Shown piece after piece: positions 1 through 11,064 of a stretch of 64,000 nucleotides of DNA. The stretch spans positions 19,292,438 through 19,356,437 of the forward strand of contig JAJEKV010000013.1 in NCBI GenBank assembly GCA_021234155.1, written 5' to 3'. Positions within the stretch are counted from its first letter, which is position 1, and the number at the start of each line of letters is the position of its first letter. Under the pieces are notes generated by a model that worked only from the letters and a program-made list of their open reading frames with translations, did not search any database and was not told the DNA's origin. The stretch is from Isoetes taiwanensis. Lineage: Eukaryota > Streptophyta > Lycopodiopsida > Isoetales > Isoetaceae. The translations under genes and the position numbers were made by a program.

Positions 1-4
1 TGGC

Positions 5-120
5 TTTCCCGTGTGAGCCAAAGCGTATTCCGGAATACACTTTGTCTTTCGCGTGTGAGCCAAAGCGTATTCCGGAATACACTTTGAAGCCAAAGTGTAT
101 TCGGGTCACGCTTTGGCTCA
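5..120. repeat. 42-bp tandem repeat with palindromic core
   Basis: Two nearly identical units lie at 5-44 and 47-86 (period 42). Each contains the perfect 14-bp palindrome GTATTCCGGAATAC, at 25-38 and 67-80. A third, degenerate unit in inverted orientation follows at 87-120 (CAAAGTGTATTC...GCTTTGGCTCA). The whole stretch can fold on itself. It may be the subterminal end of a DNA transposon that starts outside the window; no partner end was found inside it. Confidence 0.75.
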
Positions 121-174
121 CTGCGTGAAAAAAGTGTATTCACTACCGCTTTTAGTTTTTTTAGTAGATCTTTT

Positions 175-540
175 TTGTTGCTTTTGTTATTAGTTTTCTT
201 CCTTATAACGTTTGTGTGGTCTTACAGCCAGAAAAATGTCATCACATGTCAAACCTGCTTAATGGAACAATTAAATGTTGACAGCTGGGAAAGGTGCAAA
301 GAGCTTTATCCTATCGCAACCTCAGACGAAAGGATTGTCCAGTATGCGCCAAATTTTGAATTTTGGGTATGTTTGATTTGTGTTTTATATTGTTGTTTTC
401 TTGTTACTAAGGCGTTCTTTTTGCAGAGCAAAAGAAAAACAAAAGACACGCCGGGAGGGCTTCATGCACTTGGTAAGGACAAAGACGAGAAGAGAGGACG
501 GCGAAACGTGTTACGGATTCGGAGCCCCCTCGACTTCTGA
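175..540 (+). CDS. hypothetical protein, possibly spliced remnant
   Basis: An open frame of 121 codons that I do not recognise. The first 16 residues are strongly hydrophobic and would act as a signal peptide or anchor. A second hydrophobic stretch (residues about 64-84) is probably not protein: it coincides with a T-rich segment beginning GTATGT at 367 and ending TTTTTGCAG at 426, a good plant intron of 60 bp whose removal keeps the frame. The spliced product would then have one membrane segment, a Cys-containing middle (CQTC) and a basic Lys/Arg-rich tail. It sits just inside the palindromic repeats, so a transposon origin is as likely as a host gene. Confidence 0.3.
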   Translation: MLLLLLVFFLITFVWSYSQKNVITCQTCLMEQLNVDSWERCKELYPIATSDERIVQYAPNFEFWVCLICVLYCCFLVTKAFFLQSKRKTKDTPGGLHALGKDKDEKRGRRNVLRIRSPLDF

Positions 541-2033
541 AAGGTTCACAATGTTTGATCAAAATAACTTATTCTCTATTGTACAGCGGTGATTGCACCA
601 AATTAACCGAATCAATCAAAAAGCCCCAAGATTTTACCTTGGTAGTAGCCCGACCTTCCATATGGGTTTAAATTTGAAAGGCGGCCGCTACAACGACCAG
701 CCATTTAAAAACTCACGAAGTTTAACGCCGTCGAATGACATAAAAGCGATTCTGATGACAAAACATTGAGGTCTGGTAGTATTTCACTCAAGCATGCAAT
801 CGGTCTTGTGGAAGCTAGCTTCAAGAATCACCGGTTCATGCCCAAAATTTGGTTATGAAAATCTGGTTTGGTAAGCACTTATACGGAATACACAAGTCCT
901 TTTGTTTTCCTTACCTTTGTTTTCTTTGTTAGTTACAAGCTGTAGCATTTTTAAATTCTTGTTGGGAGTTTCTATTCGAATACGTTTCTTTTGGTGTGTA
1001 CTTAAATCCTTCTTTATTTTTAATTTCCTTAGGTACAAAACAAATATTAATTACCATGGTGGAGGCGTGACTGCTAAGTAAGGTTGAATATCTTCCGTGG
1101 CTTATTGGAGTTTTTTGTGGGCGTCTACAATGGAACACTTCAACCGGCGGCATGCGAACTTTTCAAGCGTGTTGGAGTTTCCGGTGTATTCGCGAAGTTT
1201 GCCCAGGACCCTAGTGCACAAGGAAGAATAGTGAATCACTACCAAAAGCCCACGAAACTTATTAACCATCTTACGGACATGTTCTCCGTCCGGAGATTGG
1301 CTTGACGCGTTTTCGGCTCACGGTACAACTATTGTGCACTTAAGAAGGGCCGTAATTGTTGTAGTTGTTGACATTGACAAGGAGGTCATGCAGTTCATCA
1401 AGATGAGACTTTTACGCCTTACCAACTCTGAGGGGCGAGAATCAAGAGTTGGGGGCAAAGTCTAATTCCGATTTTGCTAAGATGACATCTTAGGAATCTG
1501 ACCTCCTTTACGAGCTCTTTGGAAGCGAAGCTACATTTGCAGAGTGAAAGAAGTTGCTCTAGCTACAATACACAGGCGACCACCAAACACGAGAAAAGCC
1601 TAAGTCACGGAGAAAGGTGAAGCGATAGAAACTAGTCAAGCTGAGAGCAGCAAGAAGAATGAAGAAGATTCTAATTTTAGATCTCGACGGATTTTTTGTT
1701 GTGGCTCTTGATTGACATCTATTATTTATTGCCATTATTGGCCATTATTGATATAACACAAAACCGGTAATGAAATTATTATTATTATGTTTACTAAATT
1801 TGTGTTTCTTGTACATCGACCTCTAATAAATTCGTGCTCATGTCTCAATTCGCTATTTTCATGTGCTTAACTCTAAAAAACCAAAGTCCTGTCCAAAGAG
1901 CCAAAAAAAAAACTGATACTCCTGAAACTTTGAACCTCTCTTAAAAAAGCCCAATTTCTGAAGTGTCGTGCTTTTTCTAAAGGAATCTTTGAAAGCGGAG
2001 GCTGCAACACTCGGGTTTAATTTTTAACCTTGT
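541..2033 (+). other. unassigned region with weak coding signal
   Basis: An open frame of 73 codons at 1084-1305 is the longest here and matches no family I know. A canonical intron-like segment (GTAAGC at 871 to TTCCTTAG at 1032, 162 bp) lies just upstream of it, so 150-1620 may be the decayed spliced gene of one element. From about 1700 the sequence is AT-rich without signal. The last 150 bp weakly resemble the 3' end of the retroelement internal region described next. Confidence 0.3.
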
Positions 2034-2130
2034 TAATACTGCATTTTTTCTACGTATGCCCTGGGCAAATCCCTCTAAAACCGAATTGGATGATCCGCAA
2101 ACCACGATTTTTTAATGGGGGGACCAGCTT

Positions 2131-2881
2131 TGTTTCGTTTGGGCCCTATGTTGGCTGGTTAATAACATTTTATATTTTGTAAAATTGCCTACATTTGGTT
2201 TTCTACAGCTATCATTTTTCCTAAGTTTTATTTGAGCTAAGCCCCAATAACCGAAATTTTCCCTCCCAAGATACCATGCTCTTTTCTTTTCAATAAGTTG
2301 TCCCAAGATTGGGATGCCGTGTGATATTTTGGGCATGTATGCCGAGAAAGAAAGATCCATTGCAAAATTTTTGGAGTCGGTTTTCGGTGCAGAAGCTTTT
2401 ATAAGGGCAGCACTTGCATGACAGAAAGACACAGGCCAGCGAGCAAGATTGCTCCAAGCTTTGTCAAAATTATGTGAACTTTGATTGCCTCTATATTGAA
2501 CTTTGATTTCCACTTTTCTATGCCTAAATTGTTGCCTCTCTATTGAACTTTTGATTTCCGTTTTTTTTTTTTTGCTTATATCGTTTGAACTTGAGTACCT
2601 TCTCTGTTTTTCGGATCCAAATTGAATGCAACAGTAGAGTTTGCTCCACTTCTGTTTCATTTGTCGTCCTTACAATATGCAAATATAGCTTCAATCCTTA
2701 CTAAATTTCTTGCTAAATGCTTGTATCATGAATAATGCCGTTTAACTCTTTTGTCTTATCGAAGGGCTCGAATAGTGTCTTCTAGAAGGGCTTGAATAGT
2801 GCCTGAACTATTCTGGAGGTTCTGACCATTGTTTAGAACTCCGAATAGTGTGTTGGCCCAGAACCAGACTGAGGCCAAACA
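2131..2881 (+). repeat. LTR copy A
   Basis: Starts TGTTTCGTTTGGG after the purine tract at 2116-2124 and ends ...GGCCAAACA. A TATA box (TTTTATAAGG, 2397-2406) is conserved in all three copies. A T-tract of about 12 is present at 2560-2572. Copy A is the most diverged of the three, for example in the region 2140-2165. Confidence 0.85.
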
Positions 2882-2885
2882 TATT

Positions 2886-2905
2886 TGGAGGTTCTACCGA
2901 GATTC
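2886..2905 (+). promoter_or_regulatory. primer binding site, tRNA-Gln-like
   Basis: TGGAGGTTCTACCGAGATTC lies 4 bp after the LTR end. From memory, plant tRNA-Gln 3' ends read close to the reverse complement of this (…CTCGGTAGGACCTCCA), which would leave about one mismatch. The same site recurs after LTR B at 5647-5666. The tRNA identity is inference. Confidence 0.65.
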
Positions 2906-2956
2906 TTACCTGGATCTAAAATTTGGGCTCATTTTTTAGATGTACATTGAGCAGTC

Positions 2957-4892
2957 ATGGGAGATGAAGATTTGCGTTGCTATTGTTGCCAGTTTCGAGA
3001 AATCTTGATGCAAATTCACGATGATATTCCATTTCATCATTTGCTTGGATGCTTTATACGTGGCTTGCAATACTGGCCTGAAGTTTACTTGCAGATGGAT
3101 TCTTATTTCCAACAAGGAGTCTTTGACAATTGGATGCAGGTCTTTCATATGGTCAAGGACATTGCAGGCAAGATAAACCATTCACAGCCCATATCAGATC
3201 TTGAACTTGATGAACACGATGATAATGATATGCCTGACTTGCAATCTATAACAAGCGAAGAATCTGAGGTATGTGCTTATTGTGATTCGTTAGGCCACAT
3301 TGTTAATGAGTGCCAAATATTAGAATTCTATAATTTGAAAGTAGCTGAGGTTGAAGCTTGCAGCTATTGCAATTTAAAAAGGCACAAAGTTGGTGAGTGC
3401 CAAGTATTAGAATACTGTAAATTGCATAATCTATGCACCTACTGCAAGATGCAACGTCATTCGATACAAGAGTGTCAGCAGGCTAGTGATTTTCATAGGG
3501 ATTTTCATGAGCATCAAAGGTAGAAATTAGCTTCAAATATCAACTTTAAATGTGAAGTGCGAAGGCCAGATTTTTCATATGGACAGGAACATGTATTATC
3601 AAACCTTTTTGATTTGCCGGAATCCTCTACTAGTGTGTCAGATGAAGTAGAGAACTTAAATGCATATCGTCGCTCTTGTCTAGCAGATGGCTTAGTCATT
3701 CGAGAGGTCGATCTTATATCATATCATAAATGCGATTTAAAGGAAATGTCAAATGAAGAAGGTTCCGGAGGAGACTGCAATTTTTGACATGCGAGCATTT
3801 GTCTTGTTTTGAAGATCCATGGCATTACGAATGCCGAAGGGTTTAAGCCGCTGTATGCCCATGCCTCAAGTAAATATTGGACAAATTAATGGAGTTGATC
3901 CACAAGTGAACAATGCACCAAAAAGAATGTGATGGAGATGGCGAGGTAAGTTTTGATATTTGAGATCTTTTGAAGAACGATTACATGAAGAAGGCGGCAT
4001 ATCACAAGCATCAGCTTGCCATCTCAGACCTATGTATATTGAATATAATGGTGCCATAAGCCTTACTGCTACTCCTTCCAGCACAACTGCCTTTGCTCAC
4101 AAACCCTCAGTTGTCCCCAAAGCATTGCTACCTACTACAGCCAGTACGAATTCTTCCGTTTATAACATCCACTTTGAGCAAACACTCTACCCTCTATTGC
4201 CTGCTATCAGTGAAAATAATTGCCCTACCAAAACCATTTCGTTTGATCATACCTTGCCAGTGCCAAAGACAATGTGGATGCCTCTCAATCTTCATTGCTC
4301 TGCTCAGATTGATAATTCTTCAAGAGTTCATCTTTTGCAGGCGTCGCCCATGTTGATACTTTCTTCGCTGTTAAAACATTTTCCATGTTGCCTTACGCTA
4401 GATCTAATCACGCTTAAAATCAATTTAATGCGCCTATTTTTTGCTCAGAGATTTGATCTATTGTCCAGTTATAGATGCTCTCAGCATTTTGGCATGTCTC
4501 CTGATCAAATCCTTGTTCCATCATCTGAATCGTCATTTATCCCTATGCAAAAACCTCATTCTATTTCTGCTCAAACAAATCCTTATTCTGAACATGCCTT
4601 TTCTCTATCCCCGTCATTGGCTATTGCACATCACATCTTATACTCTGTCAAAAACATTTTTGTAGAAACAACTTCTGGGTTATTGGGTGATCCTTCACCT
4701 GCTACAGAAATGCCTTTCAAAACATCAAAAAAATTCTCTGAAGCCTTGCTTTCATCTCAGAATTGCCTGCAAACTTTTCTTTTGCATTTCATCCAAGCTA
4801 ATACTGCATTTTTGCTAAACAGATGCCCTAGCGGTCCCTCTAAAAGGTGGATGATGATCTGCAAACCACGATTTTCTGGTGAGGGGACCTGA
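2957..4892 (+). pseudogene. gag-like protein, internal copy 1 (broken)
   Basis: The intact part is 2957-3523 (188 codons). Residues 1-75 resemble the C-terminal half of a retrotransposon gag domain, with the hydrophobic pattern around HHLLGCF...GLQYWPEVYLQ. Three CCHC zinc knuckles (CX2CX4HX4C) follow at residues 106-119, 135-148 and 160-173. An acidic linker (about 81-105) separates the two parts. The frame ends at TAG (3523), where copy 2 has CAG. Downstream sequence to about 4892 stays alignable with copy 2 but has several indels. In knuckles 2 and 3 the usual Gly before His is Arg here. Gag packages element RNA in cytoplasmic particles; this copy can give at most a truncated protein. Confidence 0.75.
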
Positions 4893-4893
4893 T

Positions 4894-5642
4894 TGTTCGT
4901 TTGGGCCTATGTTGGCCCGTTGGCCAACATTTTATATTTTGTAAAATTGCCTACATTTGGTTTTCTACAGTTATCATTTTTCCTAAGTTTTATTTGAGCT
5001 AATCCCCAATAACCGGAATTTTCCCTCCCAAGATACCATGCCCTTTTCTTTTCAATAAGTTGTCCCAAGATTGGGATGCCGTGTGATATTTTGGGCATGT
5101 ATGCCGAGAAAGAAAGATCCATTGCAAAATTTTTGGAGTCGGTTTTCGGTGCAGAAGCTTTTATAAGGGCAGCACTTGCATGACAGAAGACACAGACCAG
5201 CGAGCAAGATTGCTCCAAGCTTTGTCAAAATTATGTGAACTTTGATTGCCTCTATATTGAACTTTGATTTCCACTTTTCCATGCCTAAATCGTTGCCTCT
5301 CTATTGAACTTTGATTTCCGTTTTTTTTTTTTATGCTTACATCGTTCGAACTTGAGTACTTTCTTTGTTTTTCGGATCAAAATTGAATGCAACAGCAGAG
5401 TTTGCTCCATTTCTGTTTCATTTTTCGTCCTTACAATATGCAAATATAGCTTCAATCCTGGCTAAATTTCTTGCTAAATGCTTGTATCCTGAGTAATGTC
5501 GTTTAACTCTTTCGTCTTAGAGAAGGGCTAGAATAGTGTCTTATAGAAGGGCTTGAATAGTGCCTGAACTATTCTGGAGGTTCTGACCATTATTTAAAAC
5601 TCCAAGCAGTGTGTTGGCCCAGAACCAGGCTGAGGCCAAACA
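4894..5642 (+). repeat. LTR copy B, shared by both units
   Basis: Preceded by the purine tract GTGAGGGGACC (4879-4889) of internal copy 1 and followed by the primer site of internal copy 2. It therefore serves as 3' LTR of one unit and 5' LTR of the next. TATA box at 5159-5168. It is closer to copy C than to copy A: 8200-8380 matches 5440-5635 almost base for base. Confidence 0.85.
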
Positions 5643-5717
5643 TATTTGGAGGTTCTACCGAGATTCTTCCCTGTCTCTAAAATTTGGGCTCATTTTTTAG
5701 ATGTACACTGAGCAGTC

Positions 5718-7402
5718 ATGGGACAAGAAGATTTGCGTTGCTATTGTTGCCAGTTTCGAGAAATCTTAATGCAAATTCACGATGACATTCCATTTCATCA
5801 TTTGCTTGGATGCTTTATACATGGCTTGCAATACTGGCCTGAAGTTTACTTGCAGATGGATTCTTATTTCCAACAAGGAGTCTTTGACAATTGGATGCAG
5901 GTCTTTCATATGGTCAAGGATATTGCAAGCAAGATAAACCATTCACAGCCCATATCAGTGATGAACACGATGAAAATGATATGCCTGACTTGCAATCTAT
6001 GGCAAGCGAAGAATCTGAGGTATGTGCTTATTGTGATTTGTTAGGCCATATTGTTAATGATTGCCAAGTATTAGAATTCCATAATTTGAAAGCAGCTGAG
6101 GTTGAAGCTTGCAGCTATTGCAATTTAAAAGGGCACAAAGTTGGTGAGTGCCAAGTATTAGAATACTGTAAATTGCATAATCTATGCACCTACTGCAAGA
6201 TGCAAGGTCATTCGATACAAGAGTGTCAACAGGCTAGTGATTTTCACAGGGATTTGCATGAGCATCAAAGGCAGAAATTAGCTTCAAATATCAACTTTAA
6301 ATGTGAAGTGCGAAGGCCAGATTTTTCATATGCACAGGAACATGTATTATCAAACCTTTTTGATTTGCCGGAATCCTCTACTAGTGTGTCAGATGAAGTA
6401 GAGAACTTAAATGCATATCGTGGCTCTTGTCTAGCAGATGGCTTAGTCATTCAGAGGTCTGATGCAGCTTATATCATTCAGAAATGCGATTTAAAGGAAA
6501 TGTCAAATGAAGAAGGTTCTGAGGAGACGCACGAATTTTTTGACATGCCAGAGCATTTGTCTTGTTTTGAAGATCCATGGCATTCTGAATGCCAGAAGGG
6601 TTTAAGCTGTATGCCCATGCCTCAAGTAAATATTGGACAAATTAATGGAGTTGATCCACAAGTGAACAATCCTGCACCAAAAGAATGTGATGGAGATGAC
6701 GAGGTAAGTTTTGATATTGCAGATCTTTTTGAAGAACCAGTACATGAAGAAGGCGGCATATCACAAGCATCAGCTTGCCATCTCAGACCTATGTATATTG
6801 AATATAATGGTGCCATAAGCCTTACTGCTACTCCTTCCAGCACAACTGCCTTTGCTCACAAACCCTCAGTTGTCCCCAAAGCATTGCTACCTACTACAGC
6901 CAGTACGAATTCTTCCGTTTATAACATCCACTTTGAGCAAACACTCTACCCTCTATTGCCTGCTATCAGTGAAAATAATTGCCCTACCAAAACCATTTCG
7001 TTTGATCATACCTTGCCAGTGCCAAAGACAATGTGGATGCCTCTCAATCTTCATTGCTCTGCTCAGATTGATAATTCTTCAAGAGTTCATGCTGCAAGAC
7101 GTACTGCCCATGTTGATACTACTGCTGTTAAAACATTTTCCATGTTGCCTTCTGCTAGATCTAATCCTGCCAAATCAATTGTCTGCCTATTTTTTGCTCC
7201 GAGATTTGATCTATTGTCCAGTTATAGATGCTCTCAGCATTTTGGCATGTCTCCTGATCAAATCCTTGTTCCATCATCTGAATCGTCATTTATCCCTATG
7301 CAAAAACCTCATTCTATTTCTGCTCAAACAAATCCTTATTCTGAACATGCCTTTTGGCTATTGCACATCACATCTTATACTCTGTCAAAAACATTTTTGT
7401 AG
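5718..7402 (+). pseudogene. gag-like protein, internal copy 2 (frameshifted)
   Basis: The start at 5718 corresponds to that of copy 1. The frame is lost near 5958, where 10 bp present in copy 1 (after CAGCCCATATCAG) are missing. It continues in the frame 5891-7402 (503 codons), which is open to the end. That frame holds all three zinc knuckles with the usual Gly before His (residues 45-58, 74-87, 99-112 of that frame), then an acidic stretch and a long Ser/Thr/Pro-rich tail without known domains. The intact gag was thus probably about 580 residues. No protease or polymerase follows. The lesions of copies 1 and 2 lie at different places. Confidence 0.8.
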
Positions 7403-7632
7403 AAACAACTTCTGGATTATTGGGTGATCCTTCACCTGCTACAGAAATGCCTTTCAAAACATCAAAAAAATTCTCTGAAGCCTTGCTTTCATCTCAGAAT
7501 TGCCTGCAAACTTTTCTTTTGCATTTCATCCAAGCTAATACTGCATTTTTGCTTCTGTATGCCCTAAGCAATCCCTCTAAAACCGGAATTGGATGATCTG
7601 CAAACCCTGATTTTCGGCTGAGGGGACCAGCC

Positions 7633-8388
7633 TGTTTCGTTTGGGCCTATGTTGGCCCGTTGGCCAACATTTTATATTTTGTAAAATTGCCTACATTTGG
7701 TTTTCTACAGCTATCATTTTTCCTAAGTTTTATTTGAGTTAAGCCCCCCAATAACCGGAATTTTCCCTCCCAAGATACCATGCTCTTTTCTTTTCAATAA
7801 GTTGTCCCAAGATTGGGATGCCGTGTGATATTTTGGGCATGTATGCCGAGAAAGAAAGATCCATTGCAAAATTTTTGAGTCGGTTTTTTGGTCGCGAAGC
7901 TTTTATAAGGGCAAGCACTTGCATGACGAGAAGATTATTGCACCCGGTGAGCAAGATTGCTCCAAGCTTTGTCAAAATTATGTGAACTTTGATTGCCTCT
8001 ATATTGAACTTTGATTTCCACTTTTCCATGCCTAAATCGTTGCCTCTCTATTGAACTTTGATTTCCGTTTTTTTTTTAATGCTTACATCGTTCGAACTTG
8101 AGTACTTTCTCTGTTTTTCGGATCAAAATTGAATGCAACAGCAGAGTTTGCTCCATTTCTGTTTCATTTTTCGTCCTTACAATATGCAAATATAGCTTCA
8201 ATCCTGGCTAAATTTCTTGCTAAATGCTTGTATCCTGAGTAATGTCGTTTAACTCTTTCGTCTTAGAGAAGGGCTAGAATAGTGTCTTATAGAAGGGCTT
8301 GAATAGTGCCTGAACTATTCTGGAGGTTCTGACCATTATTTAAAACTCCAAGCAGTGTGTTGGCCCAGAACCAGGCTGAGGCCAAACA
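7633..8388 (+). repeat. LTR copy C (right end of array)
   Basis: Preceded by the purine tract GCTGAGGGGACC (7618-7629). TATA box at 7901-7910. It ends ...GGCCAAACA at 8388, where identity with copies A and B stops abruptly; the following CCCTCCC is unrelated to the primer-site region. This fixes the true LTR 3' end. Confidence 0.85.
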
Positions 8389-8648
8389 CCCTCCCTAAAA
8401 TAAAAGCTATAACCTAAAAAAGAAAAAAAAAGGGAAATTCGTGTCTCGTAGAGAATCCGACAAATAAAAATCTGGCAAGACGCTTTTATGACAAAACAAT
8501 GTCTTCCCTTCCAATTTCCTATATCCTTAAATTATTAGACGGGCCCATATCCGTCTCTTTTTGTCCATATGTGTAAATTTTGAGAAATTGTCGGACACAT
8601 CCGCTCAAACCTACCTCTGTATTTCCCGAACAGAGGTGTATTGTTCCA
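8389..8648. other. AT-rich spacer
   Basis: An A-rich segment (8395-8440) and unassigned sequence. No coding signal on either strand; the frame 8519-8875 on the minus strand runs through the LTR-like repeat that follows and is not believed. Confidence 0.4.
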
Positions 8649-8830
8649 TGGAAGAAGTAATAATAGAAGAGGAGGATGAACTCCAGATTTATGTTATATC
8701 TCTTCTCTGTCATCTCTGATTTGTGCTTCATTGTCATGTTAGTAGAATGAGGACTTAATCCACTGCATATACTTTGCAGTTTGCTTTGCCTTGATACTGA
8801 GATTCTGATGTGTGCATACGAAATCAGTCT
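8649..8830 (+). repeat. LTR-like fragment, copy 1
   Basis: About 180 bp roughly 88% identical by eye to 10306-10494, both ending at GAAATCAGTCT. It lacks the upstream half with the TATA box seen at 10140. Probably the 3' part of a solo LTR or truncated element. Confidence 0.6.
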
Positions 8831-8889
8831 ACATGTTTGGTGGCTTCGTCTGGACAAGCAGCATTTTACTGGCATGATTTTATGATAAT

Positions 8890-8940
8890 GACCTCCACCA
8901 TATGTAGCAGCATAAACTCCACCATATGTAGCAACATAAA
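8890..8940. repeat. 24-bp direct repeat x2
   Basis: CTCCACCATATGTAGCAGCA (8891) recurs at 8915 with one change. Short local duplication. Confidence 0.7.
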
Positions 8941-10049
8941 GAGAAAGGGAGTGATTTGCATACTTATTCCTTCTTTCAAGTCATTATAACGCAGAATAAG
9001 ATGTATGATTCCCCTTATAATAAAAGCATTTCAAGGATTTCCCAAGAATATGAAATTGTTTGCTTCTATTCTTCTTTTGCCTGGCCAGCATGATAAGATA
9101 GAGTTTCGAATCCCTGCTCTTAAGCAATGTTATTTTGAATCCCTGCATTTAAACAATGTTAATTCTTCCATAGCCACCTACTCTTTTGCTAGAAACCCCA
9201 ATTGCTTGAAATTTCATTGAAACCGAAGAAGTGTTTCAAGATGCACAAGACTGTGATTGAAGATGATCTCTCGCTTGAAATTTCCATGGAAGTGGAACGG
9301 TGTCCAAGTATAGATGGTGGTCACCAGGACACCCATATCATGGCTAGATGTGCCAAGTATCTAGCATACTTTTATCTTGATCCATAAACTTGTTGCTGTA
9401 AATTTCAGTGTTCATAAGTGGCTAAAGATAGATGCATCAGATGCGAGCATCTAAAACATCTAAAGGTTCGAAGCATCTATCATTTTAGATGCGGGAAAGA
9501 TGCGTTTAATAATTTAAATTTCAGCATTGCATTGCAAACTTGCAATACATTATGCAACATCAAAAGATGGTATGGTAGTTGCAGAAAATGCTCTAGATGC
9601 CAAGAATGTCTGAACAAATAAAAAAAAATTTGAGCATCGACGAACCTGCAATGTGGACCGTTTTTTGCTTGTAGCACACTTGCTGGATGGCAAGAATGCC
9701 AATCAATGGATAATAACAGGTTAATCTTTGCTAAAATCCAAAAAAACTTCCTACTGCCCTAAATCATCACAATGATTTAAAAAACTCCTCAAATCCGACC
9801 CAAAGAGCCGTTGGAGTCGCCGAAATAGAGATTTAAGGGTTTAACATCTGTATCCGATCAGTTTCTAGCCTAAAAAATGGATCGATTTGGTGTTTTTCAC
9901 GCATCCGACAAAAAACGCCGTTGTTTTTCTGGTAAGGAAAAAATGGTCAAAAAGTTAAAAAAAAATATTGTCCACATCTTTGGTTAGCCACGTGTCGATG
10001 TTATATTGGTTTTATAAGTAAGCATTTTCTCGTTCAATATCCAAGTAAG
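8941..10049. other. unassigned region
   Basis: AT-rich with short frames only (9005-9220, 9202-9387, 9418-9621 on the plus strand), none recognised. Around 9420-9610 the word GATGC or GCATC recurs many times on both strands, including TTTAGATGC and ACATCTAAA, which suggests the inside of a small inverted-repeat element without clear ends. A CCACGTGTCG G-box-like word is at 9988. Confidence 0.35.
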
Positions 10050-10494
10050 CATTTCATATTGTTATTGTAAACTGTGAAAAGATTGGAGCGTTGTCATTTT
10101 TTAGTGTAGTTGTAGAACTTATGGACTTGAAGGGATATAAAAGTCTTTATATCATATTTTTCAATGGTTAGAGTCGTGATGAGGTGGTATGATCTGGAAG
10201 GACATGTAATGGAGGAGATTTGTTGTGTAAGTTTTAAGAGAGGGGTACGTCTCCTCATTCTCTCTCACACACTCTTGTTCCTTGAAGAAATGATTTGTAT
10301 AGAGTGTTCATGAAAGAAGTAATAATAGAAAAGAAGGGTGAACCTCCAGATTTATGTTATATCTCTTCTCTGTCATCTCTAATTTGTGCTTTATTGACTT
10401 GTTAGTAGAATGAGGATTTAATTTACTGCATAGACTTTACAGTTTGCTTTGCTTTGATGCTGAGATTCTGATGTGTGCATACGAAATCAGTCTT
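10050..10494 (+). repeat. solo LTR-like repeat, copy 2
   Basis: Contains a TATA-like GGGATATAAAAGTC near 10135, a leader-like stretch, and the 3' part shared with 8649-8830. The copies are 1.66 kb apart in direct orientation, but no coding sequence of an element lies between them. A solo LTR is the simplest reading. Confidence 0.5.
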
Positions 10495-11040
10495 CACCCT
10501 CGCTAGTAAGTTCTTGTTATCAAGTGTGATCAAATATTTAATTTCTCCAACACATACAAGGCATATAGCTCTTTACCCACAGAGATCTGCTCTACAGATA
10601 CATTATGAATATGCACTTTGAAATGCAGTTTGCTTGTCCTTCAAGCAAAAAACCCACTATTCCCTCAAAGTCATGCAGTCTACTTTCTCGCAGAGCCTTG
10701 CACATACTGATCGCACCAGCTGGTCTCTCTCAGTTCCATCCTAGATAATTTTCGATTTTGACATTGGCACTTGCTGCACTCTTGGCATCCAATCGCATAA
10801 CTGCTTCACATGAAGATGATCAAGCGAAGAGCCACGCTCTAAAGCAACCACCCCAGCATGGCAGTTCTCCTTCATGAACTAGATCATACAATCATATAAC
10901 GCCTGTGGAACATCACAACTGCGAAACACAATAGTCACAGACACATCTAGAAAGGTAGGAATTGCACGTCTTTCTCACTTCCCCCAGATCCAATATCGAC
11001 CCCAACATTCTTACCAAAATGAAGGAAGTTAGATCTATGC
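10495..11040. other. unassigned region before LINE
   Basis: No open frame of note and no repeat recognised. It may include a decayed upstream part of the LINE that follows, but no endonuclease motif is visible. Confidence 0.35.
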
Positions 11041-11064
11041 TCCAGGAAGATCCATAAAATCACA

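Larger units (their letters stand above)
2034..8388 (+). mobile_element. tandem gag-only LTR retrotransposon array
   Basis: Three copies of a ~750-bp LTR (2131-2881, 4894-5642, 7633-8388) alternate with two ~2.0-kb internal regions, giving LTR-internal-LTR-internal-LTR with a period of about 2.75 kb. A 97-bp remnant of a further internal end (2034-2130) precedes the first LTR. Each internal region has a primer binding site directly after the LTR, one gag-like gene and a polypurine tract before the next LTR. No protease, reverse transcriptase or integrase motif is present. This matches the TR-GAG class of non-autonomous elements. The multi-LTR form is the expected product of unequal recombination between LTRs. 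The left end lacks a clean boundary and no target duplication could be defined. Confidence 0.85.

Noticed and set aside
2112..2660. 182-codon minus-strand frame (and its relatives at 4907-5282 and 7739-8029)
   Set aside because: All lie in the antisense of the LTR, differ in length among copies and share no protein features.
8649..10494. One complete LTR element bounded by the two LTR-like repeats
   Set aside because: The left copy lacks the upstream LTR half, and there is no primer site, polypurine tract or coding sequence between the copies.
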